DNA of 64,000 bases from Flavobacterium aerium (GTDB lineage: Bacteria; Bacteroidota; Bacteroidia; Flavobacteriales; Flavobacteriaceae), in the NCBI RefSeq assembly GCF_030766725.1, contig NZ_JARQWR010000007.1, positions 62,001-126,000 on the forward strand. The letters are read 5' to 3'. Below the pieces are notes generated by a model. That model saw nothing but the letters and a program-made list of their open reading frames with translations. It searched no databases and was not told the DNA's origin. Positions 53,040 through 62,125 of the stretch are shown piece by piece. Position 1 is the first letter of the stretch. Every line of letters begins with the position of its first letter. The translations under genes and the position numbers were made by a program.

Positions 53040-56000
53040 ATGCATTTAGAGCCAAGCGTATTGAAAATATTAATTATTGAGAACAATAATGATGATTTCT
53101 TTTTAATTAAGGACTATCTCATCGAGGAGTTTTCTAACCCTATAATTCATCGAACTCACCACTTTGATGAAACAAAAGCATTTTTAAATACTAAGCCAGA
53201 ACTAGATATTATACTACTGGACTTAGCAACGCCAGATAATGATGAAATTGCTATTATTAGCGAAATGATGCAAATTGCCTCATCTATCCCAATCATCATA
53301 CTTACAAATATCAACAACAAAGAGCTCAGTATAAATTCTCTTTCCTTAGGTATTTACGACTATCTATTAAAAGAAGAAATTAACAGTCATCAATTATTTA
53401 AAAGCATTTGCTATAGCATTGAGCGTAAAAAAATAATTGATCAGCTACAATCTTCTGAAGAAAAATACAAAAAGTTATTTGAAAATAGCCCGATACCAAA
53501 ATTTGTATACGACATAGAAACTTTATATTTTCTTGATGTAAACGAAGCTGTAACTCGAGAATATGGTTATACCCGAGAAGAGTTCTCTAAACTAACGGTA
53601 AAGGATATTGTACCCATGCCCGAGTTTAATGATGTATACCAACGGATTCAGCATTACAAAAAACACAATGAATACTCTGAAGGCATCTATAAAATCATCA
53701 AAAAGAATGGTGAAACCATCGATGTACTTTTACAAAGTAACGAGATTCTATTTAATTCTCGAAAATCTAGACTTGTCGTCACAACTAATATTACGGAGAA
53801 GCTAAAATCTGAAAAAGAAAAAGAACTAACCGAACAACGTTTCAAGGCACTTGTTCAGGAAGGTTCAAATTTAATCTCTATTTTGGATTCAAAAGGGAAT
53901 TATCTATATGTTAGTTCTAATATTCAAAATCAATTTGGGATTGATCCAAAACGCCTTATCGGAAAAAATGTTTTCGATTACATCCATAGAGATGATCGCG
54001 AACGAGTATGGAAAGAGTTTGAAAAATTACAAATTGAAAAAAGAACTACCACTACTCCTTTTCGATACAAAAGTGTAAATAAAAAATGGCGTTGGTTTGA
54101 AACCATCATGATTAACATGACAAACAACCCAGCCGTGAATGGTTTAGTAGCCAATACACGTGATGTTACTGAAAGAATTGAAGGCGAAATTAAAATTAAA
54201 GAAAGTACCGAGCGCTATGAAGCCGTAGCAAAAGCGACCAATGACGCTATCTACGAATATGATTTTTCTACCCAAAAAATTTATATCGCTGGTTTTGTCT
54301 ATAAAAATCTCTTTGGACATCAGTTTAATAAAGAATTTATTGATCTTGAATTTTGGAAATCGAATTTACATCCTGACGAAAGCAAAGAAGTTAAAAACAA
54401 AATTAAAGCCGCTGCTAAGAATTCTAAAAAAAAACATTTTGAATTTGAATATCGCTTGCGAAAATCGAATGGAAGTTATGCTTATGTCCTCGATAAATTT
54501 GATATTATTTGGGAAAATGGCAAAGCCATAAAGAAGATTGGTGCGCTTCATGATATTTCTACTCGTAAATACCACGAAACGATTCTTGCCTTTGAAAAAG
54601 AAATCTACGAGTTGAATGCGAACCCTTCTATCAACTTTGATTATCTTTTAAATCATATTATAGACAATATCGAAAAAATAATCGATCATTCAATTTGTTC
54701 CATCTATGAATTTCAAGGCAACAATAACTTGAAATTCTTAACGGGTAAGACATTATCCCAAAACATTCACGAACAAATTAGTTCCATCAAAACAAATACC
54801 GAGGGGAAAGCTTTCATAAAAGCTCTTTTCACGAACAAAAAAGTAATCACGTCAAATATCTATAAAGAGAAGAACTGGGAAAACCACAGAGATATAGCAA
54901 TACAATCTAATATTAAATCCTGTTGGACTTTCCCAATCAAAAAAAGCAACGGTAAAACAATTGCCACATTGGTCAATTTTTTCCCTATTGAACGATTCCC
55001 TAAACCCGATGAAATCAATATTCTTGAGCGTGTCTCTAATCTTATTGGAGTTGTCTTTGAAAATAGAAAATCGGCGGAAGAGATAAAACAAGCTAAGGAA
55101 CGCTATGACATTGTTGCAAAAGCTACAAGCGATACCATTTGGGATTGGAAAATCCAACACGATGAATTCACTTGGAATAAAGGAATTCAAAAAATATACG
55201 GTTATAAAAAATCTGATGTAAAAAATATTTCTAAATGGTGGTTCGACCGAATTCATCCTGAAGATAGCTTAAAAATGTCGGTCAAACTCTATGCTTTCTT
55301 AGAAAAGAAAGTTGAAAAATGGCAGGATGAATACCGTTTTAGATGTGCAGACGGATCATACAAATATGTTTATGACAGGGGCTTTCTTGTTTTTGATGAC
55401 AATGGTATGCCCGTAAGAATGATTGGTGCCATGCAGGACATCACCAAACAAAAGCAAGAAGAACATCGATTAAAATTACTAGAATCCGTAATTACACATG
55501 CCAAAGATTCTGTTATGATTACCGAATCCGACACTTCAGAGTATGCTATTCCAAAAATAGTATACATTAATGAAGCTTTTTCAACGATGTCTGGCTATAC
55601 CTTAAAAGAATTAATTGGAAAAAGCCCATTAATTTTTAATGGTCCAGATGCTGACAAACAAGAATTAAAGAAGCTAACTCAGTGTATCCAGGATAAAAAA
55701 GAATGTCAAATTGAAACCATTAGCTACAAAAAGAATGGGGAAGCCTACTGGGTTAATTTCTCTATGGTCCCAATTACGGATAGTGAAGGGAAATTTAGTC
55801 ATTGGATTTCAATACAAAGAGATGTTACAGAACGAAAAAGACAAGAGCAAGAGAAGGAACAACTTATCCAGGAATTGACACAAAACAATAAGGATTTAAG
55901 ACAGTTTTCTTATATCACTTCGCATAATCTTAGAGCACCACTATCCAATCTCACTGGATTACTATATTTATTAGATGAAATCCCTATTGAAAACCAAGAA

Positions 56001-56558
56001 GTAAGTGAAATATTAAATGGTTTTAAGAAATCTACTCATTTACTAAATGATACAATCAATGATTTAGCAAAAGTCGTTATCATAAAAGACAATCCTTCCA
56101 TTAAAAAAGAAGAAGTCTACATTGATGATGTTTTAAAAAATGTATTTAGTCAAGTAAATATACTGCTAGACCAGCACGAGCCTATTATTACAATTAATTT
56201 AGACAAAGCACCAAAATTAAAAATTAACAAGAGTTATCTTGAAAGTATTTTACTAAATTTACTTACAAATGCCATAAAATACAAATCACCGCTTCGAAAA
56301 CTAGAGCTATTAATACAGACTGAAGACCACAAAGATTACATCAAACTTATTTTCCAAGATAACGGAATAGGACTGGATGTAGAACGATACAAAGACAAAA
56401 TTTTTGGCCTTTACCAAAGATTCCATAACTATCCCGACAGCAAAGGTCTGGGATTATACCTTGTCAAGTCTCAGGTAGAAAGTATGGGTGGCAAAATAGA
56501 CATCAAGAGTGAGGTAGACAAAGGCACTAAATTTGTACTAAAGTTTAAAAAAAGATAA
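53040..56558 (+). CDS. Hybrid receiver/multi-PAS/GAF histidine kinase
   Basis: 1172 aa, soluble. Order: N-terminal receiver about 8-130 (Asp61 in IILLDLATPD kept; first acidic pair partly changed to ENN), PAS at about 140-260, 265-385 and 390-510, GAF-like about 515-680, PAS about 690-805, LOV-like PAS about 810-935 (GKSPLIFNGPDAD, without the flavin Cys), then kinase with His962 in TSHNLRAPLSNLTGLL. ATPase: LLNLLTNAIKYKSP, FQDNGIGLDVERY, DSKGLGLYLVKSQV. Preceded by a pseudo-receiver, followed after 1 base by a response regulator. Confidence 0.9.
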   Translation: MHLEPSVLKILIIENNNDDFFLIKDYLIEEFSNPIIHRTHHFDETKAFLNTKPELDIILLDLATPDNDEIAIISEMMQIASSIPIIILTNINNKELSINSLSLGIYDYLLKEEINSHQLFKSICYSIERKKIIDQLQSSEEKYKKLFENSPIPKFVYDIETLYFLDVNEAVTREYGYTREEFSKLTVKDIVPMPEFNDVYQRIQHYKKHNEYSEGIYKIIKKNGETIDVLLQSNEILFNSRKSRLVVTTNITEKLKSEKEKELTEQRFKALVQEGSNLISILDSKGNYLYVSSNIQNQFGIDPKRLIGKNVFDYIHRDDRERVWKEFEKLQIEKRTTTTPFRYKSVNKKWRWFETIMINMTNNPAVNGLVANTRDVTERIEGEIKIKESTERYEAVAKATNDAIYEYDFSTQKIYIAGFVYKNLFGHQFNKEFIDLEFWKSNLHPDESKEVKNKIKAAAKNSKKKHFEFEYRLRKSNGSYAYVLDKFDIIWENGKAIKKIGALHDISTRKYHETILAFEKEIYELNANPSINFDYLLNHIIDNIEKIIDHSICSIYEFQGNNNLKFLTGKTLSQNIHEQISSIKTNTEGKAFIKALFTNKKVITSNIYKEKNWENHRDIAIQSNIKSCWTFPIKKSNGKTIATLVNFFPIERFPKPDEINILERVSNLIGVVFENRKSAEEIKQAKERYDIVAKATSDTIWDWKIQHDEFTWNKGIQKIYGYKKSDVKNISKWWFDRIHPEDSLKMSVKLYAFLEKKVEKWQDEYRFRCADGSYKYVYDRGFLVFDDNGMPVRMIGAMQDITKQKQEEHRLKLLESVITHAKDSVMITESDTSEYAIPKIVYINEAFSTMSGYTLKELIGKSPLIFNGPDADKQELKKLTQCIQDKKECQIETISYKKNGEAYWVNFSMVPITDSEGKFSHWISIQRDVTERKRQEQEKEQLIQELTQNNKDLRQFSYITSHNLRAPLSNLTGLLYLLDEIPIENQEVSEILNGFKKSTHLLNDTINDLAKVVIIKDNPSIKKEEVYIDDVLKNVFSQVNILLDQHEPIITINLDKAPKLKINKSYLESILLNLLTNAIKYKSPLRKLELLIQTEDHKDYIKLIFQDNGIGLDVERYKDKIFGLYQRFHNYPDSKGLGLYLVKSQVESMGGKIDIKSEVDKGTKFVLKFKKR

Positions 56559-56559
56559 A

Positions 56560-56967
56560 ATGCTGGATAAAGTTTTTTGCATTGATGATGACACCATTAC
56601 TTTGATGTTATACAAAATGGTCATTGTTAAAGCTACATTTGCTAAAGAAATCATTTCAGCTTCTAATGGGCAAGAAGCCTTAAACTACTATAATAAACTT
56701 ATTGAGGCCAAAACAGAGGGAAACACAATCACATATCCTTCTTTAATATTCTTAGATCTCAATATGCCTATTATGAGTGGATGGGAATTCCTAGACCATT
56801 TCACAACACATATTTACCCTCATTTTATCGATACAAAGGTTATTATCCTTTCCTCCACGATAGACCCAGAAGACATCAAAAAATCAAAGCAATATCCTAT
56901 GGTTCTTGATTTCCTATCGAAACCTATTACAAAGGGTATGCTAGAACAATTAAAGGATAGCTTTTAA
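56560..56967 (+). CDS. Single-domain response regulator
   Basis: 135 aa receiver with no output domain. KVFCIDDDTITLML (acidic pocket), LIFLDLNMPIMSGWEF (phospho Asp), VIILSSTIDPEDI and FLSKPITK. Paralogue of the 39760 regulator. One base after the kinase. Its last codons lie in the arm of a terminator hairpin (56952-56979). Confidence 0.92.
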   Translation: MLDKVFCIDDDTITLMLYKMVIVKATFAKEIISASNGQEALNYYNKLIEAKTEGNTITYPSLIFLDLNMPIMSGWEFLDHFTTHIYPHFIDTKVIILSSTIDPEDIKKSKQYPMVLDFLSKPITKGMLEQLKDSF

Positions 56968-56979
56968 CAGCTATCCTTT
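56952..56979 (+). terminator. Hairpin overlapping the response regulator stop
   Basis: Ten-bp perfect stem AAAGGATAGC/GCTATCCTTT with an 8-base loop that holds the stop codon; a short T-rich stretch follows. Confidence 0.6.
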
Positions 56980-57030
56980 ATTCTATTTATTATTAGTTAC
57001 AAATTCTATTTATTCAGTATAGAGCAAAAA

Positions 57031-57065
57031 AAAAACTCTCGATTAGTATCGAGAGTTTTTTTTTG
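57031..57065. terminator. Bidirectional terminator before rpsT
   Basis: AACTCTCGAT/ATCGAGAGTT stem, TAGT loop, with a long A run on the left and T run on the right; lies between the convergent response regulator and rpsT genes. Confidence 0.85.
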
Positions 57066-57082
57066 TTTGAACACTGTATAGA

Positions 57083-57334
57083 TTATAAAGCCGAAACGTG
57101 TTTCGTTAACTTAGATTTTAAGTTAGAAGCTTTATTATCATGAATGATATTTTTCTTAGCTAATTTATCAATCATAGAAATTACGCTTGATAATTTTTCT
57201 GAAGCTTCACTTTTGTCAGTTGCTAAACGCAATGCTTTAATAGCGTTACGAGTAGTTTTATGTTGATATTTATTCAACACTCTTCTCTTTTCGTTACTTC
57301 TGATTCTCTTTAATGCTGACTTATGATTTGCCAT
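57083..57334 (-). CDS. rpsT: 30S ribosomal protein S20
   Basis: 83 aa, basic. MANHKSALKRIRSNEKRRVL at the start and KKNIIHDNKASNLKSKL in the last helix identify S20, a primary 16S rRNA binder. It follows two tRNA-Glu genes on the same strand and probably shares their transcript. Ends before the 57031-57065 terminator. Normal length. Confidence 0.96.
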   Translation of the reverse strand: MANHKSALKRIRSNEKRRVLNKYQHKTTRNAIKALRLATDKSEASEKLSSVISMIDKLAKKNIIHDNKASNLKSKLTKHVSAL

Positions 57335-57371
57335 TTTCTTTGATAATTAAATATTTTTAATATATTTTTTG

Positions 57372-57443
57372 TAGTCCGTAGGGGAATCGAACCCCTGTTA
57401 CCAGGATGAAAACCTGGCGTCCTAACCCCTAGACGAACGGACC
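57372..57443 (-). tRNA. tRNA-Glu (TTC), copy 2
   Basis: 72 nt, cloverleaf complete: acceptor GGTCCGT/ACGGACT (first pair G-T), D loop with GGTTAGGA, anticodon stem CCAGG/CCTGG around loop TTTTCAT (anticodon TTC), T arm AGGGG-TTCGATT-CCCCT. No encoded CCA. Differs from the other copy in the D and T stems. Confidence 0.95.
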
Positions 57444-57494
57444 AAAATCTCACTAAGCTTATACAGTTTCATTCTTCAATAAAACTGAAACTTG

Positions 57495-57566
57495 TAGTCC
57501 GTGGGGGAATCGAACCCCCCTTACCAGGATGAAAACCTGGCGTCCTAACCGATAGACGAACGGACC
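57495..57566 (-). tRNA. tRNA-Glu (TTC), copy 1
   Basis: 72 nt, same anticodon and acceptor as the other copy; T arm GGGGG-TTCGATT-CCCCC. No encoded CCA. First gene of the tRNA-tRNA-rpsT unit. Confidence 0.95.
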
Positions 57567-57586
57567 ATGCTTCTCTATTGCGGATG

Positions 57587-57594
57587 CAAAAATA
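57587..57594 (-). promoter_or_regulatory. -7 promoter element for the tRNA-Glu/rpsT unit
   Basis: The minus strand reads TATTTTTG, full TAnnTTTG match, 21 bases before the first tRNA. Confidence 0.6.
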
Positions 57595-57644
57595 CAACAT
57601 TTTTTCAATCGTACAATAGCTAATGCATTTTTTTTTATTTTTTT

Positions 57645-59123
57645 TTAATATGCCTTCGCAAAAAGCACTCTTCCTGTAGACGGATTCCCAGTAAACACAC
57701 AGCTTCCCGCCTCTTCTACTCTATCTAATGCAATACAACGAATTGTTGCTTTTGTGAGCTCTTTTATCTTCTCTTCTGTAGCTGCAGTTCCGTCCCAATG
57801 TGCAGACACAAATCCACCCTTATTCTCCAAAACATCCTTAAACTCCTCAAAATTACTTACTTCCGTAATATGACTGTTTCTGTAGTCCAATGCTTTTGCA
57901 AATAAATCGTTTTGAATCTGCTCTAAAAGACCTTGAACATAATTTACTATTTCTTCTTTTCGAATTACTTCTTTTGACAATGTATCTCGTCTAGCAACCT
58001 CAAAAGTTCCACTTTCTAAATCTTTCGGTCCAATAGCGATTCGAACTGGCACACCTTTTAATTCATACTCATTAAACTTGAATCCTGGCTTATGCGTCGT
58101 TCTATCGTCGTATTTAACCGATATCTTCAGTTTTCTTAATTGTGCTACCAATTCTTTTACTTCTGCTGTAATTTCGTCTAATTGCTCATCTGTTTTATGG
58201 ATTGGAACAATCACGACTTGAATTGGCGCTAAACTTGGCGGTAAAACTAATCCATTGTCATCTGAGTGCGTCATAACTAAAGCTCCCATTAAACGAGTTG
58301 ATACTCCCCATGAAGTTCCCCACACATAATCTTGCTTCCCTTCGGCATTTGAAAATTTCACATCAAATGCTTTTGCAAAATTTTGCCCTAGGAAATGTGA
58401 TGTTCCTGCTTGAAGTGCTTTTCCATCCTGCATTAAAGCTTCAATACAATACGTCTCCTCTGCTCCTGCAAATCGCTCCGTTTCCGTTTTAATTCCTTTT
58501 ACAACTGGAATAGCCATAAAATTCTCAGCAAACTCTGCATATACATTCATCATTTGTTCTGATTCTGCAATTGCTTCAGATCGGGTTGCATGTGCTGTAT
58601 GTCCTTCCTGCCATAAAAACTCTGCTGTTCTTAAAAACAAACGGGTTCTCATTTCCCAACGAACAACATTTGCCCATTGATTAATTAAAAGAGGTAAATC
58701 TCTATACGATTGTACCCACCCTTTATATGTACTCCAAATAATTGCTTCACTTGTTGGTCTTACAATCAACTCTTCTTCCAGCTTAGCATTAGGATCAACC
58801 ATCAACTTCCCAGGTTTGTCTGGATCATTTTTTAGTCGGTAATGCGTAACTACTGCACATTCTTTTGCAAAACCCTCTGCATTTTTTTCCTCTGCCTCGA
58901 ACATACTCTTGGGTACGAACAATGGAAAATAAGCATTTTGATGTCCTGTTTCTTTAAACATTCTATCCAATTCTGCTTGCATTTTTTCCCAGATTGCATA
59001 GCCGTATGGTTTAATGACCATACACCCTCTAACCGCTGAATTTTCAGCGAGATCTGCCTTGACAACCAGCTCGTTATACCATTTCGAATAATCTTCTTCT
59101 CTTTTTGTTAGGTTCTTGCTCAT
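57645..59123 (-). CDS. proS: Prolyl-tRNA synthetase (short, archaeal/eukaryal type)
   Basis: Class II aminoacyl-tRNA synthetase that charges tRNA-Pro. 492 aa, the short form without the bacterial INS editing insert. Motif 1 area [20 protein letters not shown] (about 37-56), motif 2 [20 protein letters not shown] (about 146-165), motif 3 near [17 protein letters not shown], then the anticodon-binding domain (about 300-400) and the C-terminal zinc-type domain ending KAY. The -7 match AATATTTG (7/8) precedes it. Neighbour order with rpsT is typical of Flavobacteriia. Confidence 0.96.
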   Translation of the reverse strand: MSKNLTKREEDYSKWYNELVVKADLAENSAVRGCMVIKPYGYAIWEKMQAELDRMFKETGHQNAYFPLFVPKSMFEAEEKNAEGFAKECAVVTHYRLKNDPDKPGKLMVDPNAKLEEELIVRPTSEAIIWSTYKGWVQSYRDLPLLINQWANVVRWEMRTRLFLRTAEFLWQEGHTAHATRSEAIAESEQMMNVYAEFAENFMAIPVVKGIKTETERFAGAEETYCIEALMQDGKALQAGTSHFLGQNFAKAFDVKFSNAEGKQDYVWGTSWGVSTRLMGALVMTHSDDNGLVLPPSLAPIQVVIVPIHKTDEQLDEITAEVKELVAQLRKLKISVKYDDRTTHKPGFKFNEYELKGVPVRIAIGPKDLESGTFEVARRDTLSKEVIRKEEIVNYVQGLLEQIQNDLFAKALDYRNSHITEVSNFEEFKDVLENKGGFVSAHWDGTAATEEKIKELTKATIRCIALDRVEEAGSCVFTGNPSTGRVLFAKAY

Positions 59124-59186
59124 ATTGTATTATTTGGCACAAATATTGTTTAACTTAATTTAACTAAATAGTTTGACAAAACTAAC

Positions 59187-59194
59187 TATTTTTG
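59187..59194 (+). promoter_or_regulatory. -7 promoter element for the repeat-rich lipoprotein
   Basis: TATTTTTG, full TAnnTTTG match, 28 bases before the ATG. Confidence 0.55.
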
Positions 59195-59222
59195 TATTGT
59201 CCAACAATTAAAATACAGATAT

Positions 59223-60287
59223 ATGAAAACTTATTACCTCACATCGAAGAAAATCTCCTTTTATTCTGTAATTGGATTTCTGAGCATATTAGTGAGCTCT
59301 TGTGGTTCTTACCAAAACAGCTCTTATTATGAAAATGACGGTATCTATGGAAGTAACTCAAACAATAGATACAATGACAATTATCGTCAAAGTAATTCCG
59401 GTCAAGGAAACAACAATAAATACAAAGAGTACTTTAGTTCATTATCTAGTCAATATAGTTCGGACAAGCCTGTTGACATTTTTACTGACGTAGATACTTA
59501 TTATGGTGACACACCTGACATAGATCCAAATCAAGGTATCGAATACACTAGTGGTTACACTGGATGGGGTCGTGATCCTGACAATGTTTCAATAAATATT
59601 TACAGTAGCCCGAACTGGGGATGGAACTCTTGGTACGGTGGCGGCTGGGGATTAGGTTGGAATTCTTGGTATGGCGGTGGATTCGGTTGGAACAACTACT
59701 ACGGTGGTGGTTGGGGATTAGGATGGAACTCTTGGTACGGACCTAGCTTTGGTTGGGGATGGGGATGGAATAACCATCACAATTACTGGAATAACAATTA
59801 TGTATACAGCAGCGGAAGACGTGGCGGTTATTATGACGGTGGTTACAACAGATACTACACTAATGGATCTAGAAGTGACAATGCTAACTATAATGTAAGT
59901 AGAAGAAACAACGGTTCTCAATACAACGTTACACGTTCTAATAATAATACAAACTATAACAGTACTAGAAGTAATAACAATTACAACGCAACAAGAAGTA
60001 ATAATAATTACAACTATAACAGCACTAGAAGATCTGAATCGAATAATAATTATAATACTACTAGAAGTAATAACAATTATAACACAACGCGTAGATCTGA
60101 GTCTAACAATACTAATTATAACAGTAATTACAATAGTACTAGAAGCAACAACAACTCTAACTACAGTAGCCCATCTAGATCTTCAAATTCTAACTACTCT
60201 AGTGGAGGAGGTAGATCATCTGGAGGTGGTGGATACAGTGGTGGCGGAGGTGGCGGAGGCCGTTCATCTGGTGGTGGTAGACGATAA
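59223..60287 (+). CDS. Repeat-rich lipoprotein (WNSWYGGG and NNNYN-TR repeats)
   Basis: 354 aa. Signal peptide with lipobox LVSSC, Cys27. Residues 75-127 are an acidic folded part; 130-182 consist of WNSWYGG-G repeats with GWGLGW; 220-315 are Asn/Tyr/Ser/Thr/Arg repeats (SNNNYN-TR units); the end (328-354) is Gly/Ser/Arg-rich. Low complexity suggests a flexible surface or matrix-like protein, anchored in the outer membrane. No enzyme motif. Divergent from proS and followed by an OmpP1-like gene; similar proteins occur here in other Flavobacteriia. Function unknown. Confidence 0.75.
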   Translation: MKTYYLTSKKISFYSVIGFLSILVSSCGSYQNSSYYENDGIYGSNSNNRYNDNYRQSNSGQGNNNKYKEYFSSLSSQYSSDKPVDIFTDVDTYYGDTPDIDPNQGIEYTSGYTGWGRDPDNVSINIYSSPNWGWNSWYGGGWGLGWNSWYGGGFGWNNYYGGGWGLGWNSWYGPSFGWGWGWNNHHNYWNNNYVYSSGRRGGYYDGGYNRYYTNGSRSDNANYNVSRRNNGSQYNVTRSNNNTNYNSTRSNNNYNATRSNNNYNYNSTRRSESNNNYNTTRSNNNYNTTRRSESNNTNYNSNYNSTRSNNNSNYSSPSRSSNSNYSSGGGRSSGGGGYSGGGGGGGRSSGGGRR

Positions 60288-60302
60288 TTAATAGCATAAT
60301 AC

Positions 60303-60338
60303 AGAATACCCATTAGTTAACTAACCCTATTCTTTTTT
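60303..60338 (+). terminator. Weak terminator after the lipoprotein gene
   Basis: AGAATA/TATTCT outer pair around a TTAGTTAACTAA palindrome, then six T residues. Confidence 0.4.
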
Positions 60339-60367
60339 GGTATTTTATATTCAAAAATTCAAGTAAA

Positions 60368-61882
60368 ATGAAAAAGTATTTATTGACCGTTGCAATTGGA
60401 TTGTCCTTTTATTCGGTACAAGCACAAGATATATCAGATGCTATGCGTTATTCGCAGAGCAATCTAACTGGTACAGCTCGATTTAGAGCGATGAGTGGAG
60501 CCTTTGGGGCATTGGGCGGTGATTTATCCTCCTTATCAGTAAACCCTGCTGGATCGGCAGTTTTTGCAAACAACCAAATGGCTATTACTGTTAGTAATTA
60601 TAACATTAAGAATAAAGCATCTTATTTTGGTACGAAAACATCCGATTCTGAAAGTGCTTTTGATTTAAATCAATTAGGTGCTGTATTTGTATTTAACAAT
60701 CAAAATCCGGATAGTGATTGGAAAAAATTCACTTTAGGAGTGAATTATGATAATATGGGAGATTTTGACAACTCTATATTTACAGCAGGTACAAATCCAA
60801 CAAATTCTATTTCGCAATATTTCTTGCATTATGCTAATGGTGTTCCTCCGGGAGCTTTATCAAATCCTTCATGGGGATCGTTAGGTTATGGTGGACAACA
60901 AGCCTTCTTAGCCTATGACAGTTATTTGATTGAATCAAACAATGATGCTGGTAACACTTACTTCTCTCAGGTTCCTGCAGGTGGTAATTATTATCAAGAT
61001 AATAGAATTGTTACTTCTGGTTACAATGGTAAATTGTCTTTCAATATTGCAACACAATATCAAGATCGTTTCTATTTTGGCTTAAATCTGAACACACATT
61101 TTACTGATTATAAAAGATCTTCTTCTTTCTATGAATCAAACAATAATACAAACCCTGGTGGAGTGAGTGTTCAAGAGTTACAATTTAACAATGAGTTATA
61201 TACTTATGGAAATGGTTTTTCTTTCCAAGTAGGTGCTATTGCAAAAGTAACGAATGAATTTCGCGTAGGTTTAGCTTACGAATCTCCAACTTGGTATAAA
61301 TTAAACGATGAGTTATCTCAACGAATGATTACTTATCGTTATGACGCTAGCCCAAGTAACCCTAATCCAGGTAGTTACTTAAGAGCTGTGGTTGACCCTA
61401 ATATTGTTACAATTTATCAACCGTATAAATTACAAACACCTGGTAAATACACTGGAAGTATGGCTTATGTATTTGGTAAAAATGCTTTAATCAGTGTGGA
61501 TTATAGCTTAAAAGATTATAGTAGCACTAAATACAGACCTTCTAATGATCCTGTATTAAGCAATTATAATACTCAAATGGCTAATATTCTGGATGTAACT
61601 TCTGAAGTTCGTGTAGGTGCTGAATATCGTATTAAAGAATTAAGCTTAAGAGGTGGTTACCGTTTTGAACAAAGTCCTTATAAAAACGGGAAAACAATTG
61701 GTGACTTACAAGGTTTCTCTGGTGGTTTAGGTTATAACTTCGGTTCAACTAAATTGGATATTGCTTATTCCTATTTCAAAAGAGATTATGACTTACAAGC
61801 TTTTAGCCAAGGATTAACAGATGTATCTAACATCAAATCTGTAAATAATAATATCACACTTACTTTAGGTTTTGAACTATAG
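60368..61882 (+). CDS. OmpP1/FadL-type outer-membrane transporter
   Basis: 504 aa beta-barrel protein. Signal peptide about 1-19 (ending SVQAQ). The N-terminal hatch-like segment SDAMRYSQSNLTGTARFRAM with GAFGALGGDLSSLSVNPAGS (about 22-64) is the OmpP1/FadL pattern, in Bacteroidota often labelled hemin receptor. The C-terminus ends in an aromatic-alternating strand (NNITLTLGFEL). It likely imports small hydrophobic compounds; the ligand is not known. Ends in a strong terminator. Confidence 0.88.
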   Translation: MKKYLLTVAIGLSFYSVQAQDISDAMRYSQSNLTGTARFRAMSGAFGALGGDLSSLSVNPAGSAVFANNQMAITVSNYNIKNKASYFGTKTSDSESAFDLNQLGAVFVFNNQNPDSDWKKFTLGVNYDNMGDFDNSIFTAGTNPTNSISQYFLHYANGVPPGALSNPSWGSLGYGGQQAFLAYDSYLIESNNDAGNTYFSQVPAGGNYYQDNRIVTSGYNGKLSFNIATQYQDRFYFGLNLNTHFTDYKRSSSFYESNNNTNPGGVSVQELQFNNELYTYGNGFSFQVGAIAKVTNEFRVGLAYESPTWYKLNDELSQRMITYRYDASPSNPNPGSYLRAVVDPNIVTIYQPYKLQTPGKYTGSMAYVFGKNALISVDYSLKDYSSTKYRPSNDPVLSNYNTQMANILDVTSEVRVGAEYRIKELSLRGGYRFEQSPYKNGKTIGDLQGFSGGLGYNFGSTKLDIAYSYFKRDYDLQAFSQGLTDVSNIKSVNNNITLTLGFEL

Positions 61883-61900
61883 TAAAACGATACATAATTT

Positions 61901-61937
61901 AAAGAAAACCATCCTAGTTTAGGATGGTTTTCTTTTT
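61901..61937 (+). terminator. Terminator after the OmpP1-like gene
   Basis: Perfect stem of 16 bp (61901-61916 with 61920-61935), AACCATCC/GGATGGTT core, 3-base loop and a following T tract. Confidence 0.88.
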
Positions 61938-61955
61938 ATAGAACAAACCCTTACT

Positions 61956-62053
61956 TTCTACTAGCCCCGATTGTAGTGGTATCCTTCTGGGATTTTATGC
62001 GGGATGATAGTGCATAAAATCTCAGAAGATATAACGGAAAGCGGGAACTAGAA
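61956..62053 (+). ncRNA. Flavo-1-like structured RNA element, copy 2
   Basis: Begins TTCTACTAGCCCCGATTG and ends AACGGAAAGCGGGAACTAGAA; the outer TTCTA/TAGAA pair, the CCCG/CGGG pair and a long inner stem (61981-62000 with the GCATAAAATCTCAGAAGAT side) form a branched hairpin. Shares its conserved ends with 47771-47843. Resembles the Flavo-1 motif, from memory. Lies between the OmpP1 terminator and rimO. Confidence 0.6.
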
Positions 62054-62098
62054 TGAATAAAAATACCAAAACCATAGTGCTTCTATTAATAAAAACAG

Positions 62099-62106
62099 TA
62101 ATTTTG
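62099..62106 (+). promoter_or_regulatory. -7 promoter element for rimO
   Basis: TAATTTTG, full TAnnTTTG match, 19 bases before the ATG at 62126. The earlier ATG at 62121 stops after one codon. Confidence 0.6.
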
Positions 62107-62125
62107 CACTCCAATTTATAATGCT

